Shown: piece after piece, positions 10,526 through 18,350 of the stretch | How the letters are laid out: each line of letters opens with the position of its first letter | Numbering within the stretch: position 1 is the stretch's first letter | NCBI GenBank assembly: GCA_947307055.1 | Contig: CAMZHX010000004.1 | Coordinates: 1 to 64,000 of the forward strand | Direction of reading: 5' to 3' | DNA from: an uncultured Selenomonadales bacterium | GTDB lineage: Bacteria > Bacillota > Negativicutes > Selenomonadales > Selenomonadaceae | DNA: 64,000 nt | Notes under the pieces: model-generated | Told to the model about the DNA's origin: nothing | Seen by the model: only the letters and a program-made list of their open reading frames with translations | The model's database searches: none | Translations under genes and position numbers: made by a program

Positions 10526-11860
10526 ATGAATAAAACAATAGCAACAGCATTGACAGCCGCATTTGTCGCCGGAGTGAGTTCGACAACATTTGCGGCGGCG
10601 AATCCTTTCAGCGATATTCCTGCAGGTCACTGGGCCTTGAGGTCGGTTGAGAAACTTGCGGCGGAAGGCGTCGTGGAAGGTTACGGCGACGGCACCTATC
10701 GCGGCGACCGCAACATCACCCGTTACGAAATGGCGCAGATGGTCGCAAAGGCTATGGCGAAAAACCCGACCGGCGCAAGTAAAGCTGAACTTGACCGCCT
10801 CGCGGCTGAATTCCGCGACGAACTCGACGCTTTAGGCGTTCGCGTCTCCGAACTCGAAAAATATTCCGATAAAGTTATTTGGAACGGCAAAATCGAATAC
10901 ACCTACGAAAATGTTCGCACCGACCCTGCAAAGACCGGGCATAAGAAAAAATCGACCAGCAACGGCTACATCTTCCGTTTCGAGCCAAAAGCCGAAGTCA
11001 ATGACCATTGGACGGTCAACGCTCGTATCGACGCGGAAGGCGATATGAAAAACGACGAGACAACTAACTTTGGATTGAAACGAGCTTGGGCTGAAGGTGA
11101 TTACGATAAGTTGAATATCAAAATCGGTAAGTTTGAATTTTATCCTGAAGGCGAGTTCGGTCTCCTCTGGGATAGCGAAATTTCCGGCGCGTCAGTGGAT
11201 TACGGTAGCAAATGGAAATTCAATGTGACGGGCGGACGTATTGCGGCTGACGGCGTAGGCGGCGGCGTTTGGGGCGAAAATCTCTCCGAAGATGACCCTT
11301 CGACGGTTATCGGCGTTAGGGTTGACTACGACCAGGGCGACAAAGGATTTTTCGGCGGCGCAGGTTGGTATAGCATCAAGGACGACGACTTCAAAAATGC
11401 TGTTGTCGAGGACGACGCCGGCGAGGAAGTCACCGTTCCCAACTACTCCTACAGCAAAAACGGCAAGACCGATAAGGCTAACATTTGGACGGTCAATCTC
11501 GGTTACAAATTTACCGAGCTGTTATCCGTGAGGGGCGCGTATGCTCAAAACACTAAGGCTGATTATGAGGACAAGTCTTGGCACGCCGAACTTAGTTATG
11601 GCGATTACGATGACGCTTCCGAGAAAGGGCAGTGGAATGTTTACGCGGGCTATCGCAAGTACGGGACAAACGTATCGTTCTTGCCAACCGAAGATGATAC
11701 TCTGCGCGGGACTCGCGGTTTTGTAGTAGGTGCGGCTTGGGCTCCGTTTAAGAATATCGGCTTCCTTGCAAAATATTTCAACGGCAAATACAATACTGCA
11801 GCCAATGGCGGGCATGGCAAAGCTGAAAAAATCTTCGGGCGCGTCGAATTCTTCTTCTGA
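10526..11860 (+). CDS. SLH-domain outer-membrane porin (OmpM type)
   Basis: 444 residues. A signal peptide (about residues 1-23, ending FAA), then an SLH domain (NPFSDIPAGHWALRSVEKLA... to MAQMVAKAMA, about 26-75) that binds polyaminated peptidoglycan, a short coiled coil (about 87-112, LDRLAAEFRDELDALG), and a C-terminal beta-barrel rich in alternating aromatic strands ending in VEFFF. This architecture is the main outer-membrane tether and general porin of Negativicutes and is the strongest taxonomic marker in the window. It has a strong promoter with a Fur-like box on the -10, suggesting iron-responsive control. Monocistronic or followed by the cyclase gene 33 nt later. Confidence 0.93.
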   Translation: MNKTIATALTAAFVAGVSSTTFAAANPFSDIPAGHWALRSVEKLAAEGVVEGYGDGTYRGDRNITRYEMAQMVAKAMAKNPTGASKAELDRLAAEFRDELDALGVRVSELEKYSDKVIWNGKIEYTYENVRTDPAKTGHKKKSTSNGYIFRFEPKAEVNDHWTVNARIDAEGDMKNDETTNFGLKRAWAEGDYDKLNIKIGKFEFYPEGEFGLLWDSEISGASVDYGSKWKFNVTGGRIAADGVGGGVWGENLSEDDPSTVIGVRVDYDQGDKGFFGGAGWYSIKDDDFKNAVVEDDAGEEVTVPNYSYSKNGKTDKANIWTVNLGYKFTELLSVRGAYAQNTKADYEDKSWHAELSYGDYDDASEKGQWNVYAGYRKYGTNVSFLPTEDDTLRGTRGFVVGAAWAPFKNIGFLAKYFNGKYNTAANGGHGKAEKIFGRVEFFF

Positions 11861-11893
11861 TATTGCGGCAAAAATATTTTGAGGTGATTTGAA

Positions 11894-12658
11894 ATGAGTT
11901 ACAAGCTTTGGGATTTTCTCAAAGAATTGGAAACGAATTATAAATTTGTCGACCTGACGCACCCGCTCGATAATGACAGCCCTTATTGGTCGGGCATCCC
12001 CGAAGGTTCGGTTGAGCTCGGCAAGGTTTGTTTTGATTGGGGCAATCCTATGCTCGAATGTTTAATTCAGACGTTCAAATTTCCGGGGCAATTCGGTACG
12101 CATATCGACTTCCCCGCCCACTTTATAAAAAATGCGCCGCTCAGCGAGAGTTACGGCGCGAAAAATATGATTTATCCGTTATGCGTCATTGACATTTCGG
12201 AAAAAGTTAAAAGCGATGTTCACTACGCGGTGACGGCGGCGGATATTCAAGCTTACGAAAAAAATTTTGGCAATATTCCCGACGGAGCATTTGTCGCGCT
12301 CTACAGCGATTGGGCTAAACATTGGCCGAGCATGAACGCCATATCGGGCATAGCCGCTGACGGTAGCGAAAATTTTCCAGGCTGGAGTCTCGACGCCCTT
12401 AAATACATTTACGAGACGCGCAACGCCGCCGCTAATGGTCACGAAACTCTTGACACTGATGCTTCAATCGAGGCGGCTAAGGCGGGCGACTTGGCTTGCG
12501 AACGTTATCTTTTGTCGAAGGGCAAACTTCAAGTTGAAGTCATGACTAATCTTGATAAAGTTGCTCCGGCGGGCGCGTTGCTATTCGTCGCGTGGCCGAA
12601 CATAAAAGGCGCAACAGGCTTACCTGCGCGGCTCGTCGCTATCACTCCTAAATTTTGA
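11894..12658 (+). CDS. Cyclase-family metal-dependent hydrolase (kynurenine-formamidase-like)
   Basis: 254 residues. The motif FGTHIDFPAHF near residues 75-85 is the metal-binding HxGTHxDxPxH signature of the cyclase/KynB family, which hydrolyses formamides or related amide or lactam bonds. DLTHPLDNDSPYW near residue 20 is also typical of the family. No signal peptide. The start has GAGGTGATTTGAAATG. It lies 33 nt after the porin and shares its direction, so may be cotranscribed. Substrate unknown; no tryptophan degradation genes are nearby. Confidence 0.82.
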   Translation: MSYKLWDFLKELETNYKFVDLTHPLDNDSPYWSGIPEGSVELGKVCFDWGNPMLECLIQTFKFPGQFGTHIDFPAHFIKNAPLSESYGAKNMIYPLCVIDISEKVKSDVHYAVTAADIQAYEKNFGNIPDGAFVALYSDWAKHWPSMNAISGIAADGSENFPGWSLDALKYIYETRNAAANGHETLDTDASIEAAKAGDLACERYLLSKGKLQVEVMTNLDKVAPAGALLFVAWPNIKGATGLPARLVAITPKF

Positions 12659-12678
12659 ACCAAAAGTTTTTCGTAAAT

Positions 12679-13917
12679 TTATCCTAAGCGTGCCTCTTGC
12701 TTAGTCAAAGCTTCTTGCCAAACGGCTTTGAGCGGCACGCAATTTTTTTCGGCAAGGCGGCGGCAATCCTCGTATTCGGGCGTTATCGAAACAATTTTCC
12801 CGTCGTACGCGCTGACTTTGCATTGAACCGAGCCAAAACGCGTCTCGACCTTCGCCATTTTCCTGACAGCCTCGACGCGCCGCGCAATGTCAAGCACACG
12901 CAAGCCTATCGTCGTCGTCTCCTCGAAAATAATTTTAATGCAAGCTTCTTTATGCTCTTTGTCGACCAAAACGCTCAACATCTGCGCGGGACGATTTTTT
13001 TTCATGTAAATGGGCGTCGTCCAAACGTCGAGTGCTCCGGCGTTGAAAAGTCGCTCGTAAAGCCAGCCGTAAATTTGCGGATTCATATCGTCAATGTTCG
13101 CCTCAAGCTTGACCAAATTTCTTTCTGCTTGTCCACCGAACTCACCCAAGTAAATCCTCAAGACGTTGGCAATATCCAAATCCCAAGTGCCCGCGCCGTA
13201 GCCAATTTTCTCCGACGAAAAATCTTCGGGCAAATCCGCACTGTATTGGGCAAGAGCTTTGACAATCGCCGCGCCGGTCGGGGTCGTCAATTCCTTTTCC
13301 GCGCCAAAGTGATAAGTCTTGAAACCCTGCAAAAGTTCGGCAGTCGCGGGAGCAGGAATGGGCATAAGTCCATGAGCGCATTTGACAAAGCCGCTACCCG
13401 TATTGATTCGCGAGACGAAAATTTTTTCAACGTCCAGATAGTCAAGGCAAATCGCGCAGCCGATAATGTCGACAATAGAATCAATCGCGCCGACCTCGTG
13501 GAAAGTTACTTCATCGGATGGGCGTTGATGAACTTTGCCTTCTGCTTGAGCAATCACAGAGAAAATCGCCAGCGCACGAGTTTTAATCGCCGTGCTTAAG
13601 TCCGCCGCGTCGATTATTTTTTTTATGTCGGCAAAAGTTCTGTGGCTGTGATTTTTAATATGCTCGTGACGGTGCAAGTGTCTTACGTTGGGGCGGTCAA
13701 GCTCCGATTCAAAATTTTTCGGAAGTTTAACGTCGACATAAGCCGCACCGATTCCCTTCTTGCTGACGTTAGAAATTTCGATTTCAAAATCACGCGGCAA
13801 GTTGAGCTTATCGAGTTCGCCGCGCAAATATTTTTCGGGCACGCCAAGTTGAAGACACGCGCCTAAAAACATGTTGCCGCTTATGCCCGCCGCGCAGTCG
13901 AGATACATCGCCTTCAT
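12679..13917 (-). CDS. larC: Nickel-pincer cofactor biosynthesis protein LarC, single ORF
   Basis: 412 residues. N-terminus MKAMYLDCAAGISGNMFLGA and the internal His-rich segment HLHRHEHIKNHSHRTF are characteristic of LarC, the CTP-dependent cyclometallase that inserts nickel into the pyridinium dithiocarboxylate cofactor of lactate racemase. In Lactobacillus the gene is split and joined by ribosomal frameshifting; here it is one continuous frame. LarA, LarB and LarE are not in this window. It follows the lipoprotein gene by 17 nt. Confidence 0.9.
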   Translation of the reverse strand: MKAMYLDCAAGISGNMFLGACLQLGVPEKYLRGELDKLNLPRDFEIEISNVSKKGIGAAYVDVKLPKNFESELDRPNVRHLHRHEHIKNHSHRTFADIKKIIDAADLSTAIKTRALAIFSVIAQAEGKVHQRPSDEVTFHEVGAIDSIVDIIGCAICLDYLDVEKIFVSRINTGSGFVKCAHGLMPIPAPATAELLQGFKTYHFGAEKELTTPTGAAIVKALAQYSADLPEDFSSEKIGYGAGTWDLDIANVLRIYLGEFGGQAERNLVKLEANIDDMNPQIYGWLYERLFNAGALDVWTTPIYMKKNRPAQMLSVLVDKEHKEACIKIIFEETTTIGLRVLDIARRVEAVRKMAKVETRFGSVQCKVSAYDGKIVSITPEYEDCRRLAEKNCVPLKAVWQEALTKQEARLG

Positions 13918-13934
13918 AAAAATCCTCCGTTCTT

Positions 13935-14747
13935 CTAATGCATGGAAATAATATCGGCTTCGGTGAACGCGACCGGCATTGACAGCAAATACGCCGCGAT
14001 TAACGCCACCGCCACGAATAGCCCCGCGAAAACGTTGCGCTTGAATCTGAAATCTTTAATAAGACTTTCCGAACTCTCCGCCCGCGCTTTGATTAGGAAA
14101 AATATTGTCGCCGTCAAAAATATCAGTTCGATTGCAAGTGTCAACGCGATTTTGTCTTTGTGCCAAATTTTGAAGCGCGCTTGCATAAATTTTTCTCCGC
14201 CGTGAATTAGGAGCGGTGCCAAATTCCATTTTAGAATTTTTCCGCCGCTCAAAAGTTCATCGGCATTAGTCGTGTCGACTGCGTAGGGCAATTCGATTGT
14301 GCTATTGAAGACGACTTGCGAGAACATAGCTTGATTGACCGTCGCGCCTAAAGGAACGTTCGCGGGCGGATAAGCGACGCAAAAGTCAAAGTCGTACTCG
14401 TCGAAGAACCAGCTTTTATGTCGCGAAATGCCCTTGTTCTTGCCGCGATGCTCGGAATAAAATTCACTCGGCGATTGCGCAAAGCTTTGCATGTCAGGAT
14501 ATTTCAAGCTGAATTCGTAGCCGCGCAGGTCGCCCTCCGTGATTTGTTTTACTCGCAAGTTCGGGAAACGTTTTTCATTTTTGAGCCGCACCGCTTCTAT
14601 CTCTTGAGTGAAAGCCGCCGTCCCCATTACTCGCCAATTTCTATAAACTTCGCCGTCGTCGGTGATTATCAAGTCGAGCTTAGCTTGAAAACACCCCGCG
14701 CAAATCATGCTCCATAAACTTATCGCGATGATTAAAAACTTTTTCAT
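13935..14747 (-). CDS. Lipoprotein with LppM-like domain and C-terminal membrane segments
   Basis: 270 residues from ATG 14747, chosen because it begins MKKFLIIAISLWSMICAGC, a lipoprotein signal with lipobox CAGC, and has GGGAG 6 nt upstream; the longer frame to 14825 has no such signal. The region after the lipid cysteine (LDLIITDDGEVYRNWRVMGT) resembles the LppM/DUF3153 domain. Two hydrophobic segments near the C-terminus (LTLAIELIFLTATIFFLI and FAGLFVAVALIAAYLL) predict membrane anchoring. Role unknown. Likely cotranscribed with larC from the promoter at 14797-14825. Confidence 0.75.
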   Translation of the reverse strand: MKKFLIIAISLWSMICAGCFQAKLDLIITDDGEVYRNWRVMGTAAFTQEIEAVRLKNEKRFPNLRVKQITEGDLRGYEFSLKYPDMQSFAQSPSEFYSEHRGKNKGISRHKSWFFDEYDFDFCVAYPPANVPLGATVNQAMFSQVVFNSTIELPYAVDTTNADELLSGGKILKWNLAPLLIHGGEKFMQARFKIWHKDKIALTLAIELIFLTATIFFLIKARAESSESLIKDFRFKRNVFAGLFVAVALIAAYLLSMPVAFTEADIISMH

Positions 14748-14796
14748 TTGTAACTCCCAATCGGAACCATTGCTAATAAAATCTCTGAACGCTAAA

Positions 14797-14825
14797 ATAA
14801 TATCACGGAAGCCAAATCCTAACAA
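14797..14825 (-). promoter_or_regulatory. Putative sigma-A promoter for the lipoprotein-larC unit
   Basis: On the minus strand TTGTTA, a 17-nt spacer ending TGA (extended -10) and TATTAT. The -35 abuts the stop codon of rnhA. Confidence 0.55.
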
Positions 14826-14826
14826 C

Positions 14827-15351
14827 TCAAAGCTCGAACAAATTGAGCTGAACGGGCTTTGAAAAATTTCTAATCGGCTCGATATGCGGCGCGGGCAGAA
14901 ATTTTTTCCCTATACGCTGAAATTTTTGGGCGGTCGAGTGGGCAAGCTCGTCGCAACGCTCGTTAAAAAAATTCCCCGCGTGACCCTTGACCCAATTAAA
15001 TTTCACTGCGCGATTTGAAATCAATTCGTCCAGCGCAAGCCACAAATCCTTGTTGAGCACAGGACTACCCGTCGCAGTCGTCCAACCTTTGCGCTTCCAA
15101 CTCGCAAGCCAACCATTTGTGAACGCATTCTTTAAATAGCTGCTGTCGGTGAAAAGTTCTGCGCGGTCGCCGGCTCGAATTTTTTCTAGAGCTTTAATCG
15201 CCGCCGTCAGCTCCATGCGATTATTGGTTGTATGCTCCGCGCCGCCGAAAATTTCTTCGCGGTGATTGCTCGCGTCTACGATGACCGCCGCCCAACCGCC
15301 CGCGCCAGGATTCCCTAAGCACGAGCCGTCCGTGTAAATCTTGTAATTCAT
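14827..15351 (-). CDS. rnhA: Ribonuclease HI with C-terminal extension
   Basis: 174 residues from ATG 15351, where GGAGGTAG lies just upstream; the longer frame to 15525 runs into uvrC on the other strand and is not family-like. Catalytic residues are visible as YTDGSCLGNPG (first Asp), NRMELTAAIKALE (Glu), FTDSSYLKNAF (Asp) and the late WVKGHAGNFFNERCDELA (His and Asp). It removes RNA from RNA-DNA hybrids. About 25 extra residues follow the usual end. Divergent from uvrC with a 27-nt gap. Confidence 0.93.
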   Translation of the reverse strand: MNYKIYTDGSCLGNPGAGGWAAVIVDASNHREEIFGGAEHTTNNRMELTAAIKALEKIRAGDRAELFTDSSYLKNAFTNGWLASWKRKGWTTATGSPVLNKDLWLALDELISNRAVKFNWVKGHAGNFFNERCDELAHSTAQKFQRIGKKFLPAPHIEPIRNFSKPVQLNLFEL

Positions 15352-15378
15352 TAAACTACCTCCGAAAGGATTTTCAAT

Positions 15379-17133
15379 GTGAACATTCAGGAAAAATTGA
15401 AAACGTTGCCCGCCTTGCCGGGCGTATACCTCATGAAAGATTCTCGCGGGAAAATTATTTACGTCGGCAAGGCGGTCGTCCTCAAAAATCGCGTCCGGCA
15501 ATATTTTCAATCCAATAAGAATCACAGCGCGAAAGTCAAAGCTATGGTCGCTAAGGTCGCCGACTTCGAGACGATTATAACCGCGACCGAAGTCGAAGCC
15601 CTAATCCTAGAATGCAATCTTATCAAAAAGTACCGCCCGCGCTACAATATCAGCCTCAAGGACGACAAGAGTTATCCCTACCTCAAGTTGACGCTCGCCG
15701 AAGATTTTCCGCGAATTGTTTTGACGCGCCGCGTAATTCATGACGGCTCGCGCTACTTCGGCCCCTACACGAGCGGGCTTGCCGTCAAGGAAACTCTGCA
15801 GCTCTTGAAGAAAATTTTCCCGCTGAGAACTTGCAAGACTTTCGCAAAGCGGCCGTGTCTGGAATTTCATATCAAGCGATGCCTCGCGCCCTGCGCAAAT
15901 AAAGTTTCCCGCGAAGATTATATGCGCTTTGTCAATGCCGCCGAAAAATTTTTAGAAGGTCGCACCACGCAGGTCGAACGCGAACTTTCAAACCAAATGG
16001 CACAGGCGGCAGAGGCTTTGAACTTCGAGCAGGCCGCGCGACTTCGAGACACTTTGCTGGCGGTGAGGAAGGTCACGGAAAAACAAAAAATCGTAACGGA
16101 TTCGGGCGACGTCGACGCGATAGGACTTGCGCGACTGGACGGCGAGACTTGCGCACAAATATTTTTCGTACGCGACGGCAAAGTCACAGGGCGCGAAATT
16201 TTTTTACTGAGCGGCGCGGCTGACGAATCGGACGCGCAAGCCGTCACGGAATTTATCAAGCAGTATTACAGCCGTGCGCAAATTTCAGCGACGGAAATTT
16301 TATTGCCAGTGACTTTGGCTGACGATGACTTGAAAATTTTGAGCGAGTGGCTCGGCGCGAAGTTAATCGAACCAAAGCGCGGCGTCAAACGGTCGTTAGT
16401 CGAAATGGCAACGGAAAATGCGGAGAAATTTTTAAAGGAACTAGGGACTAGGAACTGGGGACTAGGGGTTGAGGAGTTGAAAAATTTTTTGAACCTCCCT
16501 AAGCTCCCGCGCCGTATGGAGTGCTTTGACATTTCGCACATACAAGGCGCGGAGACTGTCGCGTCAATGGTCGTGTTCAAAGACGGTGCGCCCGATAAAA
16601 AAAGTTATCGCCGCTACAAAATCCGCTCGACCGAAGGCAAGCCCGATGATTTCCAATCAATGCGCGAAGTCACAAGCCGACGTTACGAAAAAATTTCGCC
16701 GGAGGATTTGCCCGATTTAATCGTCATCGACGGCGGCATCGGGCAATTAAATTCCGCGCTCGAAATTATTCGCCGCGCAGGTCATAGCGTTCCGGTAGTG
16801 GGGCTAGCTAAACAATTTGAACTGATTTTCGTAGAAGGCTCGCCGACACCAATCGAATTGCCAAAAGATTCCCAAGCCCTTAAGCTAATGCAGCGGATTC
16901 GCGACGAGGCGCACCGCTTTGCCATAACTTATCACAGAAAATTGAGGCGGGCGCGCAATCTGAAATCAGAACTCGACAACGTGGCGGGAATCGGAGCAAA
17001 GCGGCGTTCGGAGCTGTTTAAAAAGTTCGGGACGCTCGCTAAAATAAAATCGGCGACGGTCGAGGAATTAGCCGCCGTGCCGAGTATGAATCGAACTGCC
17101 GCCGAGTCAATCAAAAATTTCTTTGCCCGTTGA
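15379..17133 (+). CDS. uvrC: Excinuclease ABC subunit C
   Basis: 584 residues. N-terminal GIY-YIG nuclease (LPALPGVYLMKD...IIYVGKA), UVR motif (about 200-235), RNase H-like endonuclease (MECFDISHIQGAETVASMV) and C-terminal helix-hairpin-helix (NVAGIGAKRRSELFKKFG). It makes the two incisions in nucleotide excision repair. GTG start at 15379, 8 nt after CGAAAGGA. An in-frame type B heptamer repeat (16440-16470) encodes ELGTRNWGLGV in the linker before the RNase H domain. The 3' end overlaps nagA, on the opposite strand, by 23 nt. Confidence 0.95.
   Translation: MNIQEKLKTLPALPGVYLMKDSRGKIIYVGKAVVLKNRVRQYFQSNKNHSAKVKAMVAKVADFETIITATEVEALILECNLIKKYRPRYNISLKDDKSYPYLKLTLAEDFPRIVLTRRVIHDGSRYFGPYTSGLAVKETLQLLKKIFPLRTCKTFAKRPCLEFHIKRCLAPCANKVSREDYMRFVNAAEKFLEGRTTQVERELSNQMAQAAEALNFEQAARLRDTLLAVRKVTEKQKIVTDSGDVDAIGLARLDGETCAQIFFVRDGKVTGREIFLLSGAADESDAQAVTEFIKQYYSRAQISATEILLPVTLADDDLKILSEWLGAKLIEPKRGVKRSLVEMATENAEKFLKELGTRNWGLGVEELKNFLNLPKLPRRMECFDISHIQGAETVASMVVFKDGAPDKKSYRRYKIRSTEGKPDDFQSMREVTSRRYEKISPEDLPDLIVIDGGIGQLNSALEIIRRAGHSVPVVGLAKQFELIFVEGSPTPIELPKDSQALKLMQRIRDEAHRFAITYHRKLRRARNLKSELDNVAGIGAKRRSELFKKFGTLAKIKSATVEELAAVPSMNRTAAESIKNFFAR
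16440..16470. repeat. Type B heptamer repeat inside uvrC
   Basis: AACTAGG-GACTAGG-AACTGGG-GACTAGG, four 7-mers read through in frame by uvrC. The same motif family occurs between genes at 2437, 20187 and 21823. Confidence 0.85.
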
Positions 17134-18208
17134 CGAAAGTTTTCTTGATATTGAAGTCGTCGTCAAAAATGGTGATGTCCGCCGCCTTGCCGACCTCCAG
17201 ACTGCCCGTCTTGTCGAAAATGCCCAATTCGACGGCGGGATTTTTCGTGACGAGTTCAACGCCCGCCGCAATGTCAAATCCGGTATTCGCGCAGAAATTT
17301 TTCAGAACGCCATTCATAGTCGCGACGCTGCCGGCAATCGTGCCGTCCTCAAGCGTAGCGACATTGCCTTTGACGAAAACTTTTTGCCCGCCGAGTTCGC
17401 TAAGGCCGTCGCCTAAACCGCAAGCCCTAATCGAATCAGTTATCAAAATAATTTCGCGGCGCGGCTTGACTTTGGCGACAAGTCTCTGCGCGGCGGGGTG
17501 CACGTGAACATTATCGGCAATGAGTTCGACAATCGCGCTTGAATCGAGAGCCGCCCCGACTATGCCCGGTTCCCTGTGATGAAATCCGGTCTGCGCGTTG
17601 AATAGGTGCGTTATGTGATTCGCGCCGCTCTCAATCGCCGCCATTGCAATTTCGTAAGTCGCCGCGCTATGGCCGATTGAAAGGGGAAAGGGAAATGGGA
17701 AATGGGAAAAGTTTAAAACTTCGGGGGCAATCGTCATGATTTTAATCACGTCGAAAAAATTTCTGAATAGCTCGAAGTCAGCGGGCAAAATATTTTCTTC
17801 AGCCTGTGCGCCCTTAAACTTCTTGCTGATGAAAGGCCCCTCGACATTCGCGCCCAAAATTTTCGCGCCGGTCGAAAAATTCTTCCCAGCCCTTATCCGC
17901 TCCAATGCCCGATAAATTTTTTCAAGCGGCATAGTCATAGTTGTCGGCAAAAAACTCGTGACGCCCGTCGACGGCATGAACTCCGCAAACTTTTTCAGCG
18001 CGTCAAGGCTCTCGTCCATAGTGTCGACACCCGCCGCGCCGTGTACGTGAATATTTATGAATCCCGCCGACACAAAATTATTTTCCGCGTCGATAATCTC
18101 TGCGCCGTCTTCAGGCTCGCCGATTGAAATAATTTTCTCATCGAATGTCAAACTGCTCGAAAAAATCCCGTCCGGCAAAATCAATCGCCCGTTAATCAAA
18201 GCTTTCAC
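17111..18208 (-). CDS. nagA: N-acetylglucosamine-6-phosphate deacetylase
   Basis: 365 residues, amidohydrolase superfamily; hydrolyses GlcNAc-6-P to glucosamine-6-P and acetate for amino-sugar recycling. Visible metal and substrate motifs are NIHVHGAAGVDT, ANVEGPFIS (Glu ligand), SIGHSAATYE, THLFNAQTGFHHREPG and ITDSI. GTG start at 18208 with AGGAGGTG 6 nt upstream. A type A heptamer arm (17681-17712) is translated in frame as HFPFPFPL just before SIGHS, replacing residues that are normally a helix, so activity might be altered. No nagB in the window. Tail-to-tail overlap with uvrC. Confidence 0.93.
   Translation of the reverse strand: MKALINGRLILPDGIFSSSLTFDEKIISIGEPEDGAEIIDAENNFVSAGFINIHVHGAAGVDTMDESLDALKKFAEFMPSTGVTSFLPTTMTMPLEKIYRALERIRAGKNFSTGAKILGANVEGPFISKKFKGAQAEENILPADFELFRNFFDVIKIMTIAPEVLNFSHFPFPFPLSIGHSAATYEIAMAAIESGANHITHLFNAQTGFHHREPGIVGAALDSSAIVELIADNVHVHPAAQRLVAKVKPRREIILITDSIRACGLGDGLSELGGQKVFVKGNVATLEDGTIAGSVATMNGVLKNFCANTGFDIAAGVELVTKNPAVELGIFDKTGSLEVGKAADITIFDDDFNIKKTFVNGQRNF
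17681..17712. repeat. Type A heptamer arm inside nagA
   Basis: Single purine arm on the plus strand (AAGGGGAAAGGGAAATGGGA and onward) without the facing pyrimidine arm seen in the intergenic copies. Translated in frame by nagA. Confidence 0.85.
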
Positions 18209-18222
18209 AAAGCCACCTCCTG

Positions 18223-18299
18223 TTAAGGGGTAAGGGGTAAGGGAGAAGGGAGAAGTAGTGAAAAGACTTTTCCCATTTCCCTTTCCCCTTGTCCCTTAA
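18223..18299. repeat. Type A heptamer repeat block between nagA and dnaG
   Basis: TAAGGGG/GGGAGAA 7-mers, a centre with AGTGAAAAGACTTTT, and a facing CCCATTT/CCCTTTC arm. It lies in the divergent intergenic region, so could affect either leader. Confidence 0.8.
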
Positions 18300-18350
18300 G
18301 ATTATATCACGCCGCAATAAAAATTCTTAGGCGGCGAAAGGAAATTTAAA

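Noticed and set aside
15352-15525. Longer N-terminus for RNase HI
   Set aside because: Would overlap uvrC on the other strand; the family start is at 15351 with a good ribosome site.
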